In this document: positions 6,872-13,271 of the stretch, in pieces | How positions within the stretch are numbered: the stretch's first letter is position 1 | How the letters are laid out: the number at the start of each line of letters is the position of its first letter | Assembly: GCA_027057985.1 (NCBI GenBank) | Contig: JALUTJ010000462.1 | Span: forward strand, 1-21,062 | Source of the DNA: Chromatiales bacterium | GTDB lineage: Bacteria; Pseudomonadota; Gammaproteobacteria; UBA6429; Thiohalophilaceae | DNA length: 21,062 nucleotides | Reading direction: 5' to 3' | Notes under the pieces: generated by a model | Told to the model about the DNA's origin: nothing | Database searches by the model: none | The model's input: only the letters and a program-made list of their open reading frames with translations | Program-made: the position numbers and the translations under genes

Positions 6872-8660
6872 AAATTATACCCCGTATGGAGATGTTGTTG
6901 ACTGGTTTATGAAGTTTACTTCAACCGGTTACCAGCATGAGCTGGTCTATCAAAAACAGGTAGAACTGCTCTATAAACAGATACCACAGGTATTATTTGC
7001 AGTACTGGCCATTTCATCCATCCTTGCATACCTGTTTTATGCCCAGGAAGAAGCCTATACCCTGTCCTGGTTAGCCAGTATCTATGTCTTTACCCTGATC
7101 CGCTTTTATTATTATTTTCAGTGGAAAAACAGGCCTGAATCACGCAGCAGTAATGACTGGGCCCACCTGGGTACCAATTTTTCATTTATTTCCGGTATAC
7201 AGTGGGCTACCGCTGTCCTGATTTTCTTTCATCCTGGTTCAATGGTCGATATCGCGATTCTTATTATTGTTCTGCTAGGTATGATTTCCGGTGCAGTGGC
7301 CTCGCTATCGATTATACCGGCTGCCTTTACCCTCTATACCGCGCCGATTACGGTGTTCCTGATAGCGCGTATTTTTGCTACACACAACCCAACATATTAT
7401 CCCCTGGCCTGGATGATCGTGATTTTTGTTATTGCCAACAGCCTGTTCTGTCGTAACAACTATAAATCCAGCATGGCAGGTATTCGTCTTAGTATCGAGA
7501 ACCAGGATCTGGTTGAAAATCTGAAAAAGGAAAAGGAAAAGGCAGAGGCTGCCAATCTTGCAAAGTCAAAATTCCTCGCCTCGGCCAGTCATGACCTGCG
7601 TCAGCCCCTGCAATCTATGACTCTGTTTACCGAAGCACTGAGAGAAAACCTGGAAAAGGAAATCGATATTGAACTGGCTGAACGCATTACCAGCAGTCAC
7701 AATGCTCTGCGTGAGTTACTCAATGCATTACTGGATATATCGAAACTCGATGCCGGTGGAGTACAGGTACATAAAACCGTTTTTGATATCAATGAAATTA
7801 CCGGAGAACTACAGGAAGAATTTGAACCGCTGGCCCATAAAAAAAATCAACAACTGGCCTTTACAAAATCTTCCTGCAGGGTTTTTTCTGATCCCATCAT
7901 TATCAAACGGATTATGCAGAACCTGCTGGCAAATGCTATCAAATACTCGCCTGAAGAAGCCCTTGTTATTGTTGAAACACATTGCCGGGATAATTTTCTA
8001 CAGATCAATATCCGGGATAATGGGCCAGGGATACCTGCGCATGAGCAGGAATATATTTTCGATGAGTTTTACCAGCTGCAGAACCCGGAACGAGATCGGA
8101 AAAAAGGTCTGGGACTGGGGCTTGCCATAGTCAAACGTCTTACACAGCTCATTGACAGTGCAATTACACTGGAATCGATTGATGGTAATGGCTGTAATTT
8201 TTCATTCAAGTTACCGCTGGCAACTAAAGAGCAGGAAAAATCCTCACTCAATATCGCTTCCAGTAACAGCACGCTTTCGCTGCAGGATGTCCGCATATTA
8301 CTCGTTGAAGATGAAGTCGATGTACGTGATGCCATGCGCCTTCTTCTGCAGCGCTGGGGCTGCAAGGTTTGGGAAACCGATAATATTCAACAGGCTCTGG
8401 AAATAATTGGAAATAATAGTATCGATCTCGTAATTACTGATTACCGTTTACGTGAACATGAAACGGGTATTACTCTATTAAAAGAAATTCATCAGCGTAT
8501 TGCTATACCCGGTATTATGATTACCGGCGATACCGCGGCAGAGCAAATCCAGGAGTTTTTGCAGACAGGTCATACCGTATTGCATAAACCTGTCAAGCCA
8601 GCGGAACTGCGTATGGCAATCCAGCAGATTAACCAGAGTGGTATCAGGCAGCCTTTATAG
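6864..8660 (+). CDS. Hybrid sensor histidine kinase with C-terminal receiver
   Basis: This 598-residue protein has a membrane-embedded N-terminal sensor region with several hydrophobic helices between about 42 and 195, a short coiled coil (about 212-232), a HisKA domain with phosphoacceptor H243 in A-S-H-D-L-R-Q-P-L, and a HATPase domain. The ATPase domain shows the N box (N353/N357), G1 D-N-G-P-G-I (385-390) and G2 G-L-G-L-G-L (415-420). A receiver domain follows (about 475-590) with acidic residues E482/D483, phosphoacceptor D526, T554 and K575. All catalytic residues seem intact. There is no large periplasmic loop, so the input is probably sensed within the membrane. The receiver probably competes with, or phosphorelays to, the NarL-type regulator encoded convergently next door; their 3' ends overlap by 6 bases. 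The start codon lies inside an inverted repeat with a poorly spaced ribosome-binding site, suggesting controlled translation or transcription. Confidence 0.9.
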   Translation: MKKNYTPYGDVVDWFMKFTSTGYQHELVYQKQVELLYKQIPQVLFAVLAISSILAYLFYAQEEAYTLSWLASIYVFTLIRFYYYFQWKNRPESRSSNDWAHLGTNFSFISGIQWATAVLIFFHPGSMVDIAILIIVLLGMISGAVASLSIIPAAFTLYTAPITVFLIARIFATHNPTYYPLAWMIVIFVIANSLFCRNNYKSSMAGIRLSIENQDLVENLKKEKEKAEAANLAKSKFLASASHDLRQPLQSMTLFTEALRENLEKEIDIELAERITSSHNALRELLNALLDISKLDAGGVQVHKTVFDINEITGELQEEFEPLAHKKNQQLAFTKSSCRVFSDPIIIKRIMQNLLANAIKYSPEEALVIVETHCRDNFLQINIRDNGPGIPAHEQEYIFDEFYQLQNPERDRKKGLGLGLAIVKRLTQLIDSAITLESIDGNGCNFSFKLPLATKEQEKSSLNIASSNSTLSLQDVRILLVEDEVDVRDAMRLLLQRWGCKVWETDNIQQALEIIGNNSIDLVITDYRLREHETGITLLKEIHQRIAIPGIMITGDTAAEQIQEFLQTGHTVLHKPVKPAELRMAIQQINQSGIRQPL

Positions 8661-9287
8661 AATGCCTAACCACTCTGCCTTGCGAATACACTCCACCCGT
8701 TTATTCACATTAAACAACTGGTAAATAATGCTGATATGTGATTTTACCGTGGGCTCTGAAATAAACAGGGCTTCGGCAATTTCTTTGTTCGATGCTCCCT
8801 GAGCCATAATTTTCAGTACTTCCAGCTGGCGACTGGTTAGCTGTTCACGTACCTGCTGAATTTTCTGAATTTCCTGTAACTGCTGTTCAATCGCAAGCTT
8901 CATATCAGGCGGAAAATATATCTCACCCTCAAGCACCTGTTGCAAGGCTTGCAGCATTTCTTCCGTATCGGTTGTCTTGGGGATAAAACCATTGCCACCG
9001 TAGTAATAGGTACAGGCGATTTTATAGATATTGTCACTTGCTGAAACAAATACCACTGGAACCAGGATACCCTGCTCACGAGCTTTTTTTAGTACTTCGA
9101 CCCCATCAAGATCCGGCAGGCTCATATCAAGAATAACCAGATCAATATCATTATTTTCTATTATCGCAGACAGGGCCTTATCTGCATTTTCATAAGTATG
9201 CAGATTGACTTCATGGTTTAGCTTGCTCAGCAGCATGCCAAAACCATCAAGAAAAAGCTGGTGATCATCAACAACTACGATTTCCAT
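8655..9287 (-). CDS. NarL/FixJ-family response regulator (receiver + LuxR-type HTH)
   Basis: I place the start at the ATG at 9287, which has AGGG five bases upstream. The reading from 9293 needs a GTG too close to that site. The product is 210 residues. The receiver has the acidic pair D-D-H at its start, phosphoacceptor Asp in L-V-I-L-D-M-S-L-P and Lys in F-I-P-K-T. A glutamine-rich linker helix leads to a LuxR-type HTH (L-T-S-R-Q-L-E-V-L ... N-K-E-I-A-E-A-L-F-I-S-E-P-T-V-K-S-H). It should be a phosphorylation-dependent DNA-binding activator or repressor. Its 3' end overlaps the convergent hybrid kinase by 6 bases, so the two are a likely cognate pair. It also lies 40 bases downstream of the KdsC-like gene on the same strand and could be co-transcribed with the epimerase/aldolase operon. 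Confidence 0.9.
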   Translation of the reverse strand: MEIVVVDDHQLFLDGFGMLLSKLNHEVNLHTYENADKALSAIIENNDIDLVILDMSLPDLDGVEVLKKAREQGILVPVVFVSASDNIYKIACTYYYGGNGFIPKTTDTEEMLQALQQVLEGEIYFPPDMKLAIEQQLQEIQKIQQVREQLTSRQLEVLKIMAQGASNKEIAEALFISEPTVKSHISIIYQLFNVNKRVECIRKAEWLGIL

Positions 9288-9327
9288 ATACACCCTGTTA
9301 TTTCTTTATACCTGTTGGTTTGGAAAA

Positions 9328-9810
9328 TTATAACTCTAGTCCCAGATGTTCTTCTATAAATTCTCGAATAGCGCCATAGCCACCATTACAGGTCAAAACT
9401 ACATCCACTATTTCTCTGATACTCTTGATTGCATCAGCTGGACAGGCAGTAAGGCCGACCGATTGAATAATCTCTCTATCATTGACATCATCACCGATAT
9501 AGGCCACCTGGTTGAGACTAATTTTCATCTCTTTACACCATTTTTCCAGGATGCCGAGTTTGGGATCGGTTCCCACATAGGCCCAGTCTATTTTTAATGT
9601 TTTGCAACGGCCTTCAATAATACGGGATTTAAACCCCGAGCTAATCAGGCCAACTGGAATCCCTGCTTTCTGTAACTCGATAATGCCGCGACCATCCTTG
9701 GTATCAAAACGCTTAATTTCTTCTCCACTTTCAGAATAATACATGCCACCATCAGTCATGACGCCATCGACATCCAGTGCCAGAAACTTAATATCACTTC
9801 TTAAAGGCAT
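9328..9810 (-). CDS. KdsC-like HAD phosphatase (ulosonate-phosphate phosphatase), first copy
   Basis: The 160 residues form a capless C0-type HAD phosphatase of the KdsC family. Motif I is D13-V-D15-G-V-M-T-D-G, motif II S57/S58 (LISSG), motif III K84, and motif IV G-D-D-V-N-D at 106-111. The C-terminus (N-G-G-Y-G-A-I-R-E-F) is the substrate-contacting tail typical of tetrameric KdsC-like enzymes. Known members dephosphorylate Kdo 8-phosphate, or sialic-acid-type 9-phosphates such as KDN-9-P. A second family member is at 12738 beside kdsB and better fits standard Kdo synthesis, so this one probably serves the product of the DAHP-synthase-like enzyme encoded 33 bases upstream. Which phosphorylated ulosonate it acts on cannot be read from sequence. 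Confidence 0.82.
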   Translation of the reverse strand: MPLRSDIKFLALDVDGVMTDGGMYYSESGEEIKRFDTKDGRGIIELQKAGIPVGLISSGFKSRIIEGRCKTLKIDWAYVGTDPKLGILEKWCKEMKISLNQVAYIGDDVNDREIIQSVGLTACPADAIKSIREIVDVVLTCNGGYGAIREFIEEHLGLEL

Positions 9811-9843
9811 TATTTTCTCTCTACAGTTTCAGCTTGAGCAGAC

Positions 9844-10842
9844 CTAAATAATTGTCCGGCCAATGGCGCTGGCGACAGGCCGCAGGGTTGTCATTAATTC
9901 ACGGAACATATCATGATCCAGTTGTTGTGCTGCATCTGATTTAGCCACGGAAGGATCCGGGTGCACCTCGATTAACAGTCCCTCTATACCCATCGCGGTA
10001 CAGGCGCGTGATAAATCGGGTACACCATAGCGGTAACCCAGCGCATGACTGGGATCAAGAATAATGGGCAGGTTAGTATATTCTTTTAAGTAAGCCACAC
10101 CACACAGGTCCAGAGTGAAGCGGGTTTTGGTTTCAAAAGTACGGATTCCGCGTTCACACAGAATAACATTATCGTTACCACCGGAAAGTATAAATTCAGC
10201 TGCCTGCACGAATTCCTGCAGGTTGGTGCCGAAGCCACGCTTTAACAGAATTGGCTTATCGGTCTTGCCGCAACGACGCAATATACCCTGGTCATACATG
10301 GCCTTGGCACCAATCTGTACGATATCGGCATACTCGATCACTTCATCCACATGTGTGGTATCACGCACTTCGGTAATAATATTAAGGCCGTACTTGCTGC
10401 GCATTTTATCCAGCAACTTCAGGCCTTCGAGCCCCATGCCCTGAAATGAATAGGGAGAAGTGCGTGGCTTGTAACAACCGGCACGCAAGGTTGAAATACC
10501 CAGTTCTTTCATCAGTTCCGCAGACTGGGTAATCTGCTCCTCCGACTCAACCGAACAGGGGCCACCAATCACCATGGTATTATTGTTGCTGCCACCAATT
10601 TTTACACCATTGATATTGATTTCGCGGGTCTCGCTGAAATACTCGGCACTGGAAAGCTGCATATCATTTGGAAAGACAAAACTGGCTTCAACCAGGTTTT
10701 CATACTCTGGCGGAACTTCTTTCAGTGCTGAGGGCGTTACCAGCACATGGTAGTCCGGCTTCCTGATATGAAAAGCATCCAGCTGACGGGCGATTTTTTC
10801 TACCTCGGCATCAGCTACACTATTTTTTAAATGAATAATCAT
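9844..10842 (-). CDS. DAHP synthase family enzyme, type I-beta (PEP aldolase)
   Basis: This 332-residue protein has an N-terminal ferredoxin-like domain (about 1-70) and a KDO8P/DAHP-synthase TIM barrel. Conserved elements are G-G-P-C96-S-V-E-S (metal-binding Cys), K-P-R-T-S-P-Y-S-F-Q-G (125-135), L-L-K200-R-G, C-E-R-G-I-R-T-F (229-236), I-L-D-P-S-H (261-266) and E-V-H-P-D-P (292-297). The KPRTS loop is the DAHP-synthase signature (erythrose-4-phosphate + PEP); KdsA enzymes have a KANRSS-type loop instead. By sequence it therefore resembles the shikimate enzyme. Its neighbours are not shikimate genes: it overlaps an epimerase-CBS gene by 4 bases (ATGA) and precedes a KdsC-like phosphatase. 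Two readings remain: a housekeeping AroF in an odd place, or a specialised synthase of a 3-deoxy-ulosonate phosphate. I favour the second on context, with low certainty. Confidence 0.85.
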   Translation of the reverse strand: MIIHLKNSVADAEVEKIARQLDAFHIRKPDYHVLVTPSALKEVPPEYENLVEASFVFPNDMQLSSAEYFSETREININGVKIGGSNNNTMVIGGPCSVESEEQITQSAELMKELGISTLRAGCYKPRTSPYSFQGMGLEGLKLLDKMRSKYGLNIITEVRDTTHVDEVIEYADIVQIGAKAMYDQGILRRCGKTDKPILLKRGFGTNLQEFVQAAEFILSGGNDNVILCERGIRTFETKTRFTLDLCGVAYLKEYTNLPIILDPSHALGYRYGVPDLSRACTAMGIEGLLIEVHPDPSVAKSDAAQQLDHDMFRELMTTLRPVASAIGRTII

Positions 10843-11846
10843 AATTCACCTTTGATCAAATTAAAGAAGGTTACTGCACCAGTAACATTGTTATTCTCAT
10901 CCACCACCGGCAGGTATGATATGGCAAAACTCTGCTGTTTAATAAAGCGCAATAATTCCATTACACTCATGTCCTGTCTTGCCGTAACCGGACGGGTATT
11001 GGTTATATCTGCAACCGTGATCCTGTTCAGATCATCGCTATGTTTTAGCAAGCCCTTGCGGACATCGGCATTGGTTACCATACCTTCAAGCCTGCCCTGT
11101 TCATCCACCAGAATGGTAAAACCAAGATCATAATCTTCGATTGATTGCAGGATGCTTTGCACACTGCGATCGGCAGGTTTCAATAACGGTATCTCGTCCA
11201 CCTCGCGCATAAAATCCCTGACCTGGAAATGTGAGTCCACATCATACGTCTTCAGGTTCAGCATTGCCGCGCCCATGGACTCGCTGTTCATCAGGTAAGA
11301 TCCGGATACCGAGGCATATACGCCCATATTGCGCAGTATAAAGGAAACCTCGCCGTTTACGCCGCCATCAACATGAATTTTCTTTTGCGGGTAGCGCTGG
11401 CGGAACTGGCGAATTTTCCTGAAATTGCTTTTATCGAAAACCCCGCCACTTTGCCCCGGCGTGGTGGTCATAAAAAGAATAAAATCAAAACGATCGGCAT
11501 AATCATCGAAGACCGAAATATCGGTGTCGGATACAATCGCCAGCCCGAGCTTTGCCGTGACTGAATCGGGTACTTGCAGTTTATGTTGCAGGTTTTCATA
11601 CTGAAAGGTGACATAATCCACCTGCTTGTCCGCGATCTCGGCAAAAAACTTTTCCGGCTCATTACTGATAATATGCAAATCCACTGGCGTTTTACTCAGC
11701 TGCTTGATCTCGGCAATATCCGTGAATACTGAAAGGTCATCATTACAGTCGATATGAAACAGATCCGCACCGTGCATATCCAGATCACGAATGATATCGG
11801 GCAAAGACTGGCTCTTGCTGGAATAGACCGAGGCGGAAATTTTCAT
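10839..11846 (-). CDS. Ribulose-phosphate-3-epimerase-like barrel fused to a CBS pair
   Basis: Residues 1 to about 200 follow the RPE fold: I-S-A-S near the start, H31-I-D33 (usually HVD), V-D-L-H58 (usually DVHLM), T-T-P-G-Q-S-G-G (131-136 region, usually NPGFGGQ), V-D160-G-G-V and S-G-S-Y at the phosphate site. The four expected metal ligands (H31, D33, H58, D160) and both catalytic Asp are present, so activity is plausible. Residues about 222-335 form two CBS motifs (I-L-V-D-E-Q-G-R-L-E-G-M-V-T-N-A-D-V and L-P-V-V-D-E-N-N-N-V-T-G-A-V-T). Their layout recalls the CBS pair at the C-terminus of arabinose-5-phosphate isomerase KdsD. Ordinary RPE is about 220 residues with no CBS. It heads the operon, and its stop overlaps the start of the aldolase. 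I infer an allosterically regulated sugar-phosphate epimerase feeding that aldolase. Confidence 0.8.
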   Translation of the reverse strand: MKISASVYSSKSQSLPDIIRDLDMHGADLFHIDCNDDLSVFTDIAEIKQLSKTPVDLHIISNEPEKFFAEIADKQVDYVTFQYENLQHKLQVPDSVTAKLGLAIVSDTDISVFDDYADRFDFILFMTTTPGQSGGVFDKSNFRKIRQFRQRYPQKKIHVDGGVNGEVSFILRNMGVYASVSGSYLMNSESMGAAMLNLKTYDVDSHFQVRDFMREVDEIPLLKPADRSVQSILQSIEDYDLGFTILVDEQGRLEGMVTNADVRKGLLKHSDDLNRITVADITNTRPVTARQDMSVMELLRFIKQQSFAISYLPVVDENNNVTGAVTFFNLIKGEL

Positions 11847-11883
11847 GGATTTTTATATAATTTCAGTAACTTATCACCAATTC

Positions 11884-11914
11884 TGATACTAATGGTATCA
11901 CTCCCGGGGGTCAA
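11884..11914 (-). promoter_or_regulatory. Candidate sigma-70 promoter and operator of the epimerase-CBS operon
   Basis: On the minus strand TTGACC (11909-11914), a 17-base spacer, and TAGTAT (11886-11891) make a reasonable sigma-70 promoter about 40 bases before the epimerase-CBS start. The inverted repeat TGATAC-TAATG-GTATCA (11884-11900) covers the -10 hexamer and part of the spacer, where a repressor would block transcription. No regulator is identified. Confidence 0.42.
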
Positions 11915-11941
11915 TATATAGCCATTCGAGTGGCAATAACC

Positions 11942-11970
11942 GTGTCAGCGGCAAGACATTACGTTAGAAT
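11942..11970 (+). promoter_or_regulatory. Candidate promoter of the kdsB-kdsC-lptCA-lptB operon
   Basis: GTGTCA (11942-11947), 17 bases, and TAGAAT (11965-11970) resemble a sigma-70 promoter. Transcription would begin near 11977, only a few bases before the kdsB ATG at 11980. There is also no Shine-Dalgarno sequence before that ATG, so the message may be nearly leaderless. The match is moderate and unproven. Confidence 0.35.
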
Positions 11971-11979
11971 ATCAGCATT

Positions 11980-12741
11980 ATGAGTTTTAAAATAATTATA
12001 CCCGCCCGCTACGCCTCAACCCGCTTACCCGGCAAGCCGCTGCGGGATATTTGCGGTAAACCGATGATAAAAAGGGTGATCGAGCAGGCACAGAAAAGCC
12101 AGGCCGACGAGGTCATTGTTGCTACCGATGCAACCGAGATAGCCGATGCCCTTGGCGATACCGACATCCGTGTCTGCATGACCCGCAGTGATCACCAGTC
12201 CGGCACCGAGCGGCTTTCCGAGGTCATCGAGCAGCTGGGCTTTAGTGATGAGCAGATTCTCATCAACCTGCAGGGTGATGAACCCCTGATGCCACCAGTC
12301 TGCCTCGACCAGGTAGGCCAGGCTCTGGAACAGGATGCAACCCTGAAAATGGCAACCCTGTGCACACCACTCACCGATATCGAGGAGCTGTTCGATCCCC
12401 ATGCCGTCAAGGTTGTGCGGGATATTAATGACAACGCGCTGTACTTTACCCGTGCTGCAGTACCCTGGTCGCGCGATACCTTCAACGAGACACTTCGCTA
12501 CTTACCTGCAAACCAGGATTACCAGCGCCATATCGGTCTTTACGGCTATCGTGCCGGCTTTGTTCGCCAGTATCTCGACTGGCCCGCCAGCGCAATTGAA
12601 AAAACCGAGTCACTGGAACAACTTCGCGTGCTCTACCATGGTGAAAAGATCCGCGTTCTTACTGCAAAGATTGCTCCCGGCCCGGGCGTGGATACGGCGG
12701 AAGATTTACAACGGGTTTGTGAACTACTGGAACAGTCATGA
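11980..12741 (+). CDS. kdsB: CMP-Kdo synthetase (3-deoxy-manno-octulosonate cytidylyltransferase)
   Basis: The product is 253 residues, normal for KdsB. It activates Kdo with CTP to CMP-Kdo in the cytosol, the donor for lipid A-core synthesis. The N-terminal nucleotide-binding motif I-I-P-A-R-Y-A-S-T-R-L-P-G-K-P-L (6-21), S-G-T-E-R-L (74-79) and N-L-Q-G-D-E-P (96-102) are diagnostic, with G-V-D-T-A-E-D-L near the C-terminus. The stop overlaps the kdsC start by 4 bases (ATGA). In the better known gammaproteobacterial arrangement kdsD sits here before kdsC; kdsB replaces it, so Kdo activation and hydrolysis of Kdo-8-P are co-expressed with LPS export. It is divergent from the epimerase-CBS operon, whose product it might also activate (speculative). 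Confidence 0.96.
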   Translation: MSFKIIIPARYASTRLPGKPLRDICGKPMIKRVIEQAQKSQADEVIVATDATEIADALGDTDIRVCMTRSDHQSGTERLSEVIEQLGFSDEQILINLQGDEPLMPPVCLDQVGQALEQDATLKMATLCTPLTDIEELFDPHAVKVVRDINDNALYFTRAAVPWSRDTFNETLRYLPANQDYQRHIGLYGYRAGFVRQYLDWPASAIEKTESLEQLRVLYHGEKIRVLTAKIAPGPGVDTAEDLQRVCELLEQS

Positions 12742-13271
12742 AAGATATCCACGATAAAGCAGCCAGGATTCGCCTGCTCGTCTTTGATGTCGACGGTGTG
12801 CTGACCGATGGCCGCCTGATCGTCGATGACAATGGTATGGAGTACAAGGCCTTTTTCTCCAAGGATGGTCTCGGGATCAAGATGCTGCAGAAAACCGGCG
12901 TCAATGTGGCCGTGATTACCGCGCGTACCTCCAACGTCGTCATACACCGCATGGAAAGCCTGGGCATAAAACATATCTACCAGGGCCAGCAGGAAAAACT
13001 GCCTGCCTTTGAACACGTGCTGCAGGCCGAAGGAATTCCGGCAGAACAGGCCGCCTATGTGGGAGATGATGTTATCGATCTGCCAGTGCTATTACGCTGT
13101 GGTCTGGCAGTAACCGTGGCCGATGCCCACTCACTGGTAAAACAGCACTGCCATTGGGTCACCCCCCATGCCGGTGGCCGTGGCGCTGCACGTGATGTCT
13201 GCGAATTAATCATGAAGGCGCAGGGCAAGTTACAACAACAGTTTGCTTACTACCTGGGTGAACCCGGCTAA
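12738..13271 (+). CDS. kdsC: Kdo-8-phosphate phosphatase (HAD family), second copy
   Basis: This 177-residue HAD phosphatase hydrolyses Kdo-8-P to Kdo. Motif I is D17-V-D19-G-V-L-T-D-G, motif II T61 (VITAR), motif III K87, motif IV G-D-D-V-I-D (109-114), with the C-terminal G-G-R-G-A-A-R-D-V-C tail that closes the active site of the tetramer. Length and motifs match E. coli KdsC. It overlaps kdsB by 4 bases and the lptC/A gene by 1 base (TAATG), so translation should be tightly coupled. Its position at the head of the lpt genes is the standard one, which makes it the housekeeping copy; the paralogue at 9328 has a different tail and setting. Confidence 0.94.
   Translation: MKDIHDKAARIRLLVFDVDGVLTDGRLIVDDNGMEYKAFFSKDGLGIKMLQKTGVNVAVITARTSNVVIHRMESLGIKHIYQGQQEKLPAFEHVLQAEGIPAEQAAYVGDDVIDLPVLLRCGLAVTVADAHSLVKQHCHWVTPHAGGRGAARDVCELIMKAQGKLQQQFAYYLGEPG

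Noticed and set aside
12025..12402. 125-codon minus-strand frame inside kdsB
   Set aside because: kdsB is certain by motif, so this is an antisense shadow.
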